Source: an uncultured Clostridia bacterium (GTDB taxonomy: Bacteria > Bacillota > Clostridia > Oscillospirales > Ruminococcaceae). Taken from it: a stretch of 64,000 nucleotides of DNA. A program made the translations under genes and the position numbers. The notes beneath the pieces are model-generated. The model searched no databases. It saw only the letters and a list, made by a program, of their open reading frames with translations, and was not told the origin of the DNA. Shown here piece after piece: positions 52,755 through 60,761 of the stretch. The DNA is taken from contig CANQTP010000004.1 in assembly GCA_947626755.1 (NCBI GenBank), positions 1-64,000 on the forward strand, written 5' to 3'. Numbering within the stretch: position 1 is the stretch's first letter; each line of letters starts with the position of its first letter.

Positions 52755-54382
52755 CAGGTATCACCGTCCTCTTTCATCCAGGTCTTAAGGAGCTGAGCAA
52801 CGATCTCGGGACTGTTCTTGGCAAACTCGCTGATCTCGCGCCTGATAACGACTTCCTTGGTCTCTATCTGATCGTCCATAAGACTGGGTATTTCAATAGG
52901 TTCGCCGCCTTCACCAAATACAAACATATCTGTAGGCTCGCCCCCTTCTCCGTCTGCGGCAATGCTGCTGGCTTCGATGACCTGCTGCTCGAAGGCTTTC
53001 CGCTTCTTCTTAGCATTGCCCGAAAGGATAGCAAGAACGATAAAGATGATAAGCAGTATGATAAGTATGATCGCGCCCACAAGGATAAGCTGATCGAATG
53101 TAAGACCGAAGAGGTAAACGGGAACAACATTTGCATCTGCGTCCTCGATGTCCGAAAGTTTCGGGAAGTTGGTAACAGTTACAACGTCCTCAACAATTTC
53201 GGGATTTACCGTGCCCGAATTTCCCACCAATCTTACAAGATCAAGTTTCTGATCCTCGGAAAGATAGTCGGTGTAGATAATTACCGCAATTGAAATTCCT
53301 TCAACATCGTAACCGACCTTTTCGACCTGTTCTTTATAGGTATCGACAAGATATGTATTTGAAAGGGAATTTTCCGTCCATGCGCCGTTGCCCTCGGTAT
53401 CGCCTGTGGGATATGTGTCATCGGCATTGTATTCAACACCGACAACACCGCCGTCCGCGGTAGTTCCGCCGCTGGCGTTGTCCGCATCCGCATGGGCAAG
53501 AACGCCTGTATTGTTGTTTCCGTCCGCGGAATAGTCGGTGTTCTCGCTGACCTTGTTGTCAAAGTCAAGCAGCATATTTACCGCAACGGAAACGCCGTCC
53601 TCGTTGTAAACGGGAACGAGCAGTTCAAGGATCTTTTCCTTTATGGAATTTTCAAGATTTGTTTTGAAAGCAAGCTTTTTGGTCTCCTGAACGATAACGT
53701 CATAGTCCGCTTCGGTGTCTATTATCTGGGGAATGCCATAGCCGTCCACAATGGAGATGTTCTCATCGGTAAGTCCCGACCATGACATTTTTACAAGGTT
53801 TGTGATACCTGCTATCTGCTTGTTTGAAAGCTTATCTATTCCGTCCAGATAAACGGTTATTGCCGCCGTGGGGTACTGTCTCAGTTCCTGAATGACGGTA
53901 TTTTTCTGTTCGGGAGCGGTAAGATTGACCGTTGCGCCGCTTATAGTCTCCAATGAACTTATCTGCTCGCTCAGGCGGTTCTGCATATCTATGAGGTAAT
54001 TTGTCCTGTACTCCTCATCGGTGGTGAACATTCCCGTCTGTTCGACAGTATATGTATAGCTCTGCTTGTTTTTGGGGTACTGCTGCATGGCAAGCTGCAT
54101 GACAATGTCATTTTCTGTGCCTTTCTCGACCATTATCGTGCCGCCCGAAAGCCTTGCTTCGTAGCCCATTTCCTCGATAAGGGAGACCATTTCCGAAGCT
54201 TCTGTAGTCTCGAGCCCCTCATAAAGGACTATGTAATCTTTTTTATTCAAAAGTATCGTAACGATCACTGCAATAAGCACTATCGCCACAAGCATGGCTA
54301 TGTAAAGGATCCGGCGCTTCTTGTCCTGTGATTCCCAGAACTGAGTGACGGTCTTTACGACCTTCTGGACTTGCTCGTTCAT
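52754..54382 (-). CDS. fliF: Flagellar MS-ring protein FliF
   Basis: 542 residues. N-terminal membrane helix near 25-45 (ILYIAMLVAIVLIAVIVTIL), ring-building motifs with VNLTAPEQKN, a second helix near 430-455 (LILVGAIILIILLIIFIVLA) and a C-terminal FliG-binding tail. The periplasmic variable region is Thr/Asn/Asp-rich. Foundation of the basal body; fliG follows. Confidence 0.96.
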   Translation of the reverse strand: MNEQVQKVVKTVTQFWESQDKKRRILYIAMLVAIVLIAVIVTILLNKKDYIVLYEGLETTEASEMVSLIEEMGYEARLSGGTIMVEKGTENDIVMQLAMQQYPKNKQSYTYTVEQTGMFTTDEEYRTNYLIDMQNRLSEQISSLETISGATVNLTAPEQKNTVIQELRQYPTAAITVYLDGIDKLSNKQIAGITNLVKMSWSGLTDENISIVDGYGIPQIIDTEADYDVIVQETKKLAFKTNLENSIKEKILELLVPVYNEDGVSVAVNMLLDFDNKVSENTDYSADGNNNTGVLAHADADNASGGTTADGGVVGVEYNADDTYPTGDTEGNGAWTENSLSNTYLVDTYKEQVEKVGYDVEGISIAVIIYTDYLSEDQKLDLVRLVGNSGTVNPEIVEDVVTVTNFPKLSDIEDADANVVPVYLFGLTFDQLILVGAIILIILLIIFIVLAILSGNAKKKRKAFEQQVIEASSIAADGEGGEPTDMFVFGEGGEPIEIPSLMDDQIETKEVVIRREISEFAKNSPEIVAQLLKTWMKEDGDT

Positions 54383-54452
54383 TATCCGATAATTCCCTTC
54401 TTCATTAATACGCGGGCTTATATCTATTTATATACAGATAAAGCCGTCAAAA

Positions 54453-54761
54453 TCACATTGTGATCTGGAGAACGCTGTTATAAGCGTTTACTACTGCGTC
54501 CTTCACCGCCACAAAAGTTTCAACGGCAACAGACGCCTTTGTCATGTTGTTGTAAATAGTATGGAGATCGTCAATTTCGCCCATGGTAAGACGTACAGCG
54601 TCCTCCTGAAGGGTCTGCTGGGTCTCCTGAACTTCTCCGAAGATCTCCTTGAAAATGTCCGAGAACTGGGGGGTATCTTCCTTTGTTTCAAGGGTGGTAT
54701 CTTCCTTGTCGAAAATTGATTCCACAGGCTGTATGGAACTGCTGATAGGCACTATAAACAT
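54453..54761 (-). CDS. fliE: Flagellar hook-basal body protein FliE
   Basis: 102 residues. PQFSDIFKEIFGEVQETQQT and the end TKASVAVETFVAVKDAVVNAYNSVL match FliE, the adapter between MS ring and rod. AAAGGAGAAATTTTGAT precedes the ATG. Between flgC and fliF. Confidence 0.94.
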   Translation of the reverse strand: MFIVPISSSIQPVESIFDKEDTTLETKEDTPQFSDIFKEIFGEVQETQQTLQEDAVRLTMGEIDDLHTIYNNMTKASVAVETFVAVKDAVVNAYNSVLQITM

Positions 54762-54829
54762 ATCAAAATTTCTCCTTTATCCGAAAAACTTATCTTCCGT
54801 TCAAAAGTTTTTTGTCAGGCAATATCCTT

Positions 54830-55330
54830 TTACCTTCCGTTAAGCGACATAGCTTTTGTAAGCATAGCCTTTACCGCATTCACGGCGGAAATATTTGCTT
54901 CATAGGAACGCTGAGCCGCCAGAAGATCTATCTGCTCTTTGGTGTTGTCAACGTTGCTTTTATAGATGTATCCGTCCTCGTCCGCAAGGGGATTGTCCGG
55001 ATCGTAAACAGGGATAAACGGCGCGTCGTCCTCGATAACGTCCGCCACTGCAACGCCTGCGGATTTGTACTTGTTAAGGTGTCCCAGATAGTAAACGCCG
55101 TGATAGTGCTTCTTGCCGTCGGGACGTTCCGAGATCGTTGCATACTGATCAAGAACATCGGAAAACTTTTTCTTTTCCGTGAACACGGTAAGCTGTCTGC
55201 AATAGGGGTCGCCGTCGGGGGAAGTGTTATAGGTTTCCTGATTGGCGATATTCTGGGAAATAATATCCATACGGAGTCTCTGCGCCGAAAGCGCCGATCC
55301 TCCTATATCAAGCGAACTCAAAAAAGACAT
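54830..55330 (-). CDS. flgC: Flagellar basal-body rod protein FlgC
   Basis: 166 residues. SFLSSLDIGGSALSAQRLRM-DIISQNIANQET at the start and the C-terminal QIDLLAAQRSYEANISAVNA are typical. Forms the proximal rod with FlgB and FlgF. Gene order flgB-flgC-fliE is standard. Confidence 0.95.
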   Translation of the reverse strand: MSFLSSLDIGGSALSAQRLRMDIISQNIANQETYNTSPDGDPYCRQLTVFTEKKKFSDVLDQYATISERPDGKKHYHGVYYLGHLNKYKSAGVAVADVIEDDAPFIPVYDPDNPLADEDGYIYKSNVDNTKEQIDLLAAQRSYEANISAVNAVKAMLTKAMSLNGR

Positions 55331-55367
55331 AATGACCGTCCTTTCACAAAGTTATCGGTGTTAAAGG

Positions 55368-55781
55368 TTAATTCTTGGAAACCGCAAGCCGTATCATGCT
55401 GTACCTGCTGTTCATGTAGTCCATGAGCGCGCTGTACTGATACTGGGCGTCTGCAAGGGCAAGCTGTTCCTTTTCCATATCGACGTTGTTGCCGTCAAGG
55501 ATCTGGTTCGTGTCGGTCTCATATGTAGTTACCACCGAAAGTTTCAGCGGTTCGTTAAGGGACTTTCCGTAAACGTCCTTATCGTGGCACTCATGGTTTA
55601 TCCATTCGTGGTATTTGCACTTGCATTTCTCTTCAAGAATAAGACCGAACTCCACGGTTTTTGCCTTGAAATCGGGGGTATCAACGTTAGCTATATTATG
55701 GCTTATAATGCGTTGTTTGTACCAGGTAGCGTCCAGACCCTGCTCGGCAAGGTTCATGGTAGTGCTGTCGAAAAGACCCAT
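55368..55781 (-). CDS. flgB: Flagellar basal-body rod protein FlgB
   Basis: 137 residues from the ATG at 55781 (GAAAGGAACGGTAACT upstream; an ATG 18 bases earlier overlaps it). WYKQRIISHNIANVDTPDFK near residue 21 and the C-terminal DAQYQYSALMDYMNSR helix. First gene of the ~27-kb operon, 110 bases after the promoter. The middle contains CKCKYHEWINHECHDKD, Cys/His-rich and uncommon for FlgB. Confidence 0.95.
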   Translation of the reverse strand: MGLFDSTTMNLAEQGLDATWYKQRIISHNIANVDTPDFKAKTVEFGLILEEKCKCKYHEWINHECHDKDVYGKSLNEPLKLSVVTTYETDTNQILDGNNVDMEKEQLALADAQYQYSALMDYMNSRYSMIRLAVSKN

Positions 55782-55890
55782 AGTTACCGTTCCTTTCATG
55801 GTATAATATTACAAGCAGTATATTTTTCTGCAAAATTTCCAATGTTCAAAAGGGCATAAACAGCCTTACAAAGGCATTTATTCACTATTA

Positions 55891-55919
55891 AGTATATCAC
55901 TGTCGCGAAAAAATTACAA
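55891..55919 (-). promoter_or_regulatory. Promoter of the flagellar operon
   Basis: Minus strand TTGTAA (55919-55914), 17-bp spacer, TATACT (55896-55891), ~110 bases before flgB. A sigma-A-type site fits an early flagellar operon. No sigma-28 site was seen here. Confidence 0.7.
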
Positions 55920-56153
55920 GAGTTTATCAAAAATTAATCTCGTAAACATAGTAAAAATTTTTACGATAATTCTATTAATTTTTCCTAAACATCACAAAAA
56001 AGCACGCGCACATACAAACTTTTGCTGTATTATGCGTATGCTTTTTGTTGAACTTATACAAATATGTAAATAATTGTAAGGAATATTATGGAATTATGCT
56101 GAGTATACGTCAAGGATTACTCGTATAAAATTTATACTTAGAGTTATTTTTTG

Positions 56154-56412
56154 GAGTTGAGAGCATTTAGCAGAGTTGAGAGTTAAGAGTTGAGAGTTGA
56201 GAGCAGGCTGAGCCTGCACGCTTTCAGGCAAAGTTTTGTGATTTTCAAGTTAATGCCTGCCGTGAGGTAAAATAAAGCTAAATCAGCAAAAACATTAAGA
56301 GTTGAGATATAGGCGTTACTGCAATATCTCAACTCTTAACTCTCCACTCTCAACTCTTAATGTAAGGCTCAGCCTGCCTCTCAACTCTGAAGCAAGGCTT
56401 CAGCCTTGCCGC
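56154..56412. repeat. Composite R1-R2-R1-R2 repeat block
   Basis: Half R1 arm (56154-56202), R2 unit beginning GCAGGCTGAGCCTGC (56203-56217), a complete R1 with consensus centre at 56305-56328, then AAGGCTCAGCCTGCC and a partial R2 end whose CAAGG/CCTTG hairpin runs into the DUF975 gene end. The region 55920-56153 is AT-rich with nothing else seen. Confidence 0.75.
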
Positions 56413-57115
56413 GAGAAATCGCTTCAGCCTTGATCTCTTCATAGGCGAAAGCCATCGCCGCATGGTAATACGGGAAAACATATACTATTCCCAGAATGTT
56501 GTATGTAAGCGCCGAAAGCAGGAACCAGCCAAGAAAACTTAACTGCAAATAAAGCAGATCGGCTTTATGTCCGTCCATCATCTTCTGACTGAGCCTTAAC
56601 GTTTCCGCTGCGGGAATGTCGGGATATTCCGCCTTGATAAACATTGCCTGGGAATAGCTGTAATACTTCACTATCCCCGGGATCACAAAGAGCAGGCTCC
56701 AGAGTGAGGTATAAAGCATTACAAGCGCAGTTGCCCCAAAACTTCCCATTATCCTGTCTTTCATGAATACGCGGAAAATTTCTCCTAACGAAGTCTTTTC
56801 GTAGATCGACATTCTGTACCAGTTCTGCATACCCATAAACAGCACGAACAGCGCGGCAAGCAGGACTGCGTAAATTATTACCATAAATAAACCGCCAAGG
56901 ACTGTCGCGACAGCCGCGCCCCGTGCTTCGCTCTGCACAGTGCCTATTAAAGTCACAATGGAAATGCCCATTATTACCACAATCAATATATAAAGTATAA
57001 TTGTGGACGCAAGCGTCATACCGATATAGATAAGGTTCGCCGCTATTGACGAGCCGGTATTCAATTTATAGAACGTTTTCGCGTTGTTTTTTATTCTTAT
57101 GTGATCGTAACCCAC
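56381..57115 (-). CDS. DUF975 family integral membrane protein
   Basis: 244 residues from the GTG at 57115 (AGGGGGAATGTAAA upstream); an earlier ATG at 57193 only adds residues coded by an R3 repeat. About five hydrophobic helices. The LLFVIPGIVKYYSYSQAMFI segment is the DUF975 hallmark. The last residues (about GKAEALLQS) come from a repeat. Function unknown. Follows argF on the same strand but after an R3 palindrome. Confidence 0.8.
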   Translation of the reverse strand: MGYDHIRIKNNAKTFYKLNTGSSIAANLIYIGMTLASTIILYILIVVIMGISIVTLIGTVQSEARGAAVATVLGGLFMVIIYAVLLAALFVLFMGMQNWYRMSIYEKTSLGEIFRVFMKDRIMGSFGATALVMLYTSLWSLLFVIPGIVKYYSYSQAMFIKAEYPDIPAAETLRLSQKMMDGHKADLLYLQLSFLGWFLLSALTYNILGIVYVFPYYHAAMAFAYEEIKAEAISRGKAEALLQS

Positions 57116-57124
57116 TTTACATTC

Positions 57125-57213
57125 CCCCTGTAACAATGCGTAATGCGTAATTCTTAATGCGTAATTAAGATCGCAGATCCTATAATTACGCATTACGCAT
57201 TACGAATTACGAA
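57125..57213. repeat. R3 palindrome between argF and DUF975
   Basis: AATGCGTAATGCGTAATTC (from 57137) and its inverse TAATTACGCATTACGCATTA (57183 onward) form a long hairpin, and the right arm reaches the argF stop codon. Confidence 0.75.
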
Positions 57214-58122
57214 TTAATTCTGCCCCATGAGTTTTACCATGACTGCCTTTTGCGCATGGAGACGGTTTTCCGCTTCCTCGAAAATTTCGTTTGCGTGCGC
57301 TTCAAATACCTTTTCGGTAATTTCTTCCTCGCGGTGAGCGGGCAGACAGTGCTGAACCATGGCGTCGGATTTCGCCGCGGACATTACCTCGTCGTTTACC
57401 TGATAGCCTTGGAACGCTTTGCGGCGCTTCTCCGCTTCGCCTTCCTGTCCCATGGACGCCCATACGTCAGTAATTACAACGTCCGCATTCTCCGCAGCCT
57501 TTACGGGAGAATCGGTCAGCTCAAAGCAGTCAAAATCCTTTGCAAAATCCAGTACGCGCTTGTCGGGGTGATAACCCTCGGGACAAGCAACGGAAACGGA
57601 CATTCCCGATTTCAGACCGCCGACTATAAGCGAATTTGCCATGTTGTTTCCGTCGCCGATAAAGCACATTTTCAAGCCGTCAAACTGTCCTTTGAATTCG
57701 CGGATAGTCATAAGATCCGCAAGTACCTGACAGGGGTGGCAGAAATCCGTAAGCCCGTTTATTACGGGAATGCCGCCGAATTCCGCCAAGTCCTCAACTT
57801 CTTTCTGCTCAAAGGTGCGGATCATAATGCCGTCAATGTAGCGGGAAAGCACGCGGGCAGTGTCCTGAACAGGCTCGCCCCGTCCTATCTGCAAGTCGGA
57901 AGCGGATAGGAACAGCGGGTGTCCTCCAAGCTGATACATACCCGTTTCAAAGGAGACTCTTGTACGTGTGGAAGCTTTCTGGAATATCATTCCCAAGGAT
58001 TTGCCCTGAAGATGTGGGTGGGGAATGTTGTGTTTCAGTTCGTATTTGAGCTGATCCGCAAGATTAAGTATCTCAATTATTTCCTCTTTGGATAAGTCAA
58101 GCATTTTAAGAAGATGTTTCAT
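57214..58122 (-). CDS. argF: Ornithine carbamoyltransferase
   Basis: 302 residues. The carbamoyl phosphate site reads STRTRVSFETGMYQLGG near residue 51, and the ornithine site HCLPAHREEEIT near residue 260; IGRGEPVQDTARVLSRYIDG is also diagnostic. Makes citrulline from ornithine and carbamoyl phosphate. GAAAGGAAAATTTTACT precedes the ATG. Last arg gene of the cluster. Confidence 0.96.
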   Translation of the reverse strand: MKHLLKMLDLSKEEIIEILNLADQLKYELKHNIPHPHLQGKSLGMIFQKASTRTRVSFETGMYQLGGHPLFLSASDLQIGRGEPVQDTARVLSRYIDGIMIRTFEQKEVEDLAEFGGIPVINGLTDFCHPCQVLADLMTIREFKGQFDGLKMCFIGDGNNMANSLIVGGLKSGMSVSVACPEGYHPDKRVLDFAKDFDCFELTDSPVKAAENADVVITDVWASMGQEGEAEKRRKAFQGYQVNDEVMSAAKSDAMVQHCLPAHREEEITEKVFEAHANEIFEEAENRLHAQKAVMVKLMGQN

Positions 58123-58140
58123 AGTAAAATTTTCCTTTCA

Positions 58141-58869
58141 TCAGTTTATTTTCTGTATAAATTCCTCAATCGTCTTATTGAGTCGGGAGGCGAATTTATA
58201 GGGGATATTGTGACCCGCGCCGTCCCACATATCATAAGCGCAGTGTGGATTTCTCTGGGAAAGCATACGGGTGGATTTCCGCATATCGGTGGTCTCTTTC
58301 ATGCCGCAAAGGGCAAGCATGGGAACGTCAATTTCCGAATATTCAGGGAAATTTTCAAGAACGATGCCGTTATCCACAGCCGCAAGAATGGATTTCATGC
58401 TGACGTTCTTGCAGTATTCCTTGTGTTCCTGACGTTCTTCCTTGTTAAGTCCCACGGAAATGCTTATTGCTCCGCTGCGCATGGTCTTTTCGTTGTCCGA
58501 CTGTTGGCGCATAAGTTTTTCAACTTCGCCCATGTCCTTGATGAGCCATGCGCTTATCATTACAGCGCCTTTGAAAAGTTCGGGATATTTGCACACAAGC
58601 GGAACACACAGCTGCGCGCCAAGTGAAAATCCCACAATGGTGACTTTTACGCCGAAACTTTTCACAAGTTCAGCAACCTGTTCAACAGCCAAGTCCGCCG
58701 AAAATGTGCAGTCGCAGTTCCTGCCGAAGCCGGGCAGATGCGGCACGACCACCTGATACTTTTTCGCAAAGATCGGCGTCTGCTTTGAAAAGCAGTGGAT
58801 AAAATTCATGCCGTGGAGAAATACGATAATATTATCGTCATTTTCGCCGTATTTTTCATAGTACATCAT
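58141..58869 (-). CDS. Alpha/beta-fold hydrolase
   Basis: 242 residues without a signal peptide. Oxyanion HGMNF at residues 19-23, nucleophile Ser in GFSLGAQL, acid region LALCGMKETTD and His in DGAGHNIPYKF form the expected triad. Substrate cannot be inferred. It overlaps the argD stop by four bases (ATGATG) and lies 18 bases before argF, so belongs to the arg transcript. Confidence 0.85.
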   Translation of the reverse strand: MMYYEKYGENDDNIIVFLHGMNFIHCFSKQTPIFAKKYQVVVPHLPGFGRNCDCTFSADLAVEQVAELVKSFGVKVTIVGFSLGAQLCVPLVCKYPELFKGAVMISAWLIKDMGEVEKLMRQQSDNEKTMRSGAISISVGLNKEERQEHKEYCKNVSMKSILAAVDNGIVLENFPEYSEIDVPMLALCGMKETTDMRKSTRMLSQRNPHCAYDMWDGAGHNIPYKFASRLNKTIEEFIQKIN

Positions 58870-60035
58870 TCAAGTGTCCTCCTGATAATATCAAGTCCCT
58901 TGTCTATCTCATCATATGTAACGTTCAGCGGCGGCAGAAGCCTGAGCTTTGTCTTTGCCGTGAGCGTCAGCAGCCCCATATCAAGGCACGCCTTGCAGAC
59001 ATCTGCGGCGTTCTTTGTTTTCAGGCGAATGCCTATCATCAGCCCCATGCCGTCAACGCCGTCAACTTCGGGAATCTCAAGTAGCTTTTTCCTGAAATAT
59101 TCGCCCTTTGCCTTTACCTCGTCAAGAAATTCCTTTCCGGAAACCTTGTTTACCACCGCAAGACCGCCCGCGCAGGCAAGAGGATTTCCGCCGAATGTGG
59201 AGCCGTGAGTTCCGGGAGTGAGAACGTCCGCGCACTTTCCGCCCGCAAGACATATTCCCACGGGAACGCCGCCCGCAACGCCTTTTGCAAGGGTGGTAAT
59301 ATCGGGTTTCACTCCGTACAGCTTGGAAGTGAGGAATTCTCCTGTTCTGCCCGCGCCTGTCTGGACTTCGTCGGCAATTGCGAGAATATCCTTTTCGGCG
59401 CAGATCCTGAAAATTTCGTCCACGAAATCTTTATTCAGCGGCATTACCCCGCCTTCGCCCTGTATGAACTCGAACATTATCCCGCAGACGGTATCGTCAA
59501 CCTTATTCCGCAGATCCTCAATATTGTTTGCTTCAACATTTATGAAACCTTCGAGGAACGGGAAGAAATAGTTATGGAAAACGTCCTGACCCGTTGCGGA
59601 AAGCGTCGCCATAGTTCTGCCGTGGAAGCTGTTCACAAGGGTTATTATATTATAGCGTTTGGAATCTTTTCCGTACTTGTCGAAAGAATATTTCCTTGCA
59701 ATTTTAATTGCGCATTCGTTGGCTTCCGCACCGCTGTTCCCGAAAAACATCTTTTCATAGCCTGTTACTTCGGAAATTTTCGCGGCAAAGTCCGCCTGTA
59801 TCTTTGTGTAATAATAGTTTGAAGTATGCTGTATGGCTCTTGCTTGTTTGCAGACCGCGTCCGCCCAGTCCTCGTCGCAGTAGCCGAGGGAATTTACTCC
59901 GATACCGCTTCCGAAATCAATATATTTCTTTCCGTTCTCGTCTGTAGCGGTGCGGTTTTCGCCGCTTTCAAGGACTAACGGGTAACGCCCGTATGAACCC
60001 ATAACGTGCTTATTAAAATTTTCTATTGTACTCAT
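58866..60035 (-). CDS. argD: Acetylornithine aminotransferase
   Basis: 389 residues from the ATG at 60035; GAGGAG lies 8-13 bases upstream and a GTG nine bases earlier sits on it. Class-III aminotransferase with GNSGAEANECAIKIAR, VNSFHGRTMATLSATGQ, ADEVQTGAGRTG and the PLP lysine in TLAKGVAGGVPVG. Forms N-acetylornithine, the fourth step of arginine synthesis. ArgD enzymes can also act in lysine synthesis. Confidence 0.95.
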   Translation of the reverse strand: MSTIENFNKHVMGSYGRYPLVLESGENRTATDENGKKYIDFGSGIGVNSLGYCDEDWADAVCKQARAIQHTSNYYYTKIQADFAAKISEVTGYEKMFFGNSGAEANECAIKIARKYSFDKYGKDSKRYNIITLVNSFHGRTMATLSATGQDVFHNYFFPFLEGFINVEANNIEDLRNKVDDTVCGIMFEFIQGEGGVMPLNKDFVDEIFRICAEKDILAIADEVQTGAGRTGEFLTSKLYGVKPDITTLAKGVAGGVPVGICLAGGKCADVLTPGTHGSTFGGNPLACAGGLAVVNKVSGKEFLDEVKAKGEYFRKKLLEIPEVDGVDGMGLMIGIRLKTKNAADVCKACLDMGLLTLTAKTKLRLLPPLNVTYDEIDKGLDIIRRTLE

Positions 60036-60052
60036 CAGATTCACTCCTCTTA

Positions 60053-60412
60053 TTATTTATTGTTCTGTAATTTGATAAGATATTCTTTAAGTACAGGAAT
60101 ATCTTCAATAGAAGTATTCCAAGTCATATCATAATCAACAGAACCGTAATGATGTGCAAAAACGTCACGCATTCCCGAAATAGCTTTCCAAGCCATAGCA
60201 TTATATTCTGATTTAAAATCTTCTGAAAGATTTTTTACCAATTCACCGATCTGCAAAATCGGCATTGTTATGGAATTGCGGTATATGAACCCTTTTTCTT
60301 TATTGAAAAACAATTCTTTATCATTGTTAAATGCTTCATGCGTTTTATCAATTTCATAACAGTATCTTATTATTTTTTCGACAACGAGGTCATCTCTTTT
60401 TCTATCTCTCAT
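60053..60412 (-). CDS. HEPN toxin-like RNase (HepT/DUF86 family)
   Basis: 119 residues. The R-x4-H-x-Y motif is intact in GMRDVFAHHYGSVD near residue 86, so this is a potentially active HepT-type protein. It overlaps the MNT gene by 11 bases and is probably kept in check by it, as in HepT/MntA toxin-antitoxin pairs. Lies 18 bases before argD in an otherwise biosynthetic transcript. Confidence 0.88.
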   Translation of the reverse strand: MRDRKRDDLVVEKIIRYCYEIDKTHEAFNNDKELFFNKEKGFIYRNSITMPILQIGELVKNLSEDFKSEYNAMAWKAISGMRDVFAHHYGSVDYDMTWNTSIEDIPVLKEYLIKLQNNK

Positions 60413-60698
60413 ACAATAAAATTCCTTCCTGCATTGCAGTCTTAATAATATTTTCGTCAGGAGATGTGTCGGTTATAACATCAACATGGCGGTCAAGTAC
60501 GCTTTCCAACTCGCCCACAAAAGAAATATATTGCACCAGACTCCGCAAATTGCCTTTTGAGATCAGAAAATCATAGTCGCTGTGTTCGTCCGCATCTCCT
60601 CTTGCCATAGAACCAAAAAGAAAAACACGCTCCACTCCGTATTTAAGTACAATGGGAAGTATCATATCTTTTACGGTCATAGCATTTGCTGTATTCAT
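60402..60698 (-). CDS. MNT antitoxin nucleotidyltransferase (MntA-like)
   Basis: 98 residues from the ATG at 60698 (GGAAGGGAAGATTTTT). The catalytic signature VFLFGSMARGDADEHSDYDF contains G-S-x-A-R-G and the Asp-x-Asp pair, and a third Asp follows in RHVDVITD. In known pairs MntA adds AMP to the HepT tyrosine, switching off the RNase. Gene order antitoxin-toxin is normal. Confidence 0.9.
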   Translation of the reverse strand: MNTANAMTVKDMILPIVLKYGVERVFLFGSMARGDADEHSDYDFLISKGNLRSLVQYISFVGELESVLDRHVDVITDTSPDENIIKTAMQEGILLYER

Positions 60699-60731
60699 AA
60701 AAATCTTCCCTTCCAAGGCTGAGCCTGCATT

Positions 60732-60761
60732 TTTAATTAAGCATTACGCATTACGCATTAT
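60732..60761. repeat. R3 repeat at the end of the lipase gene
   Basis: TTTAATTAAGCATTACGCATT and ACGCATTAT reach the base before the lipase stop codon (minus strand). GGCTGAGCCTGC, part of an R2 terminal hairpin, precedes it at 60717-60728. Confidence 0.7.

Noticed and set aside
57116-57193. Extended N-terminus for the DUF975 protein
   Set aside because: The added residues are translated R3 repeat sequence; GTG 57115 has a proper ribosome site.
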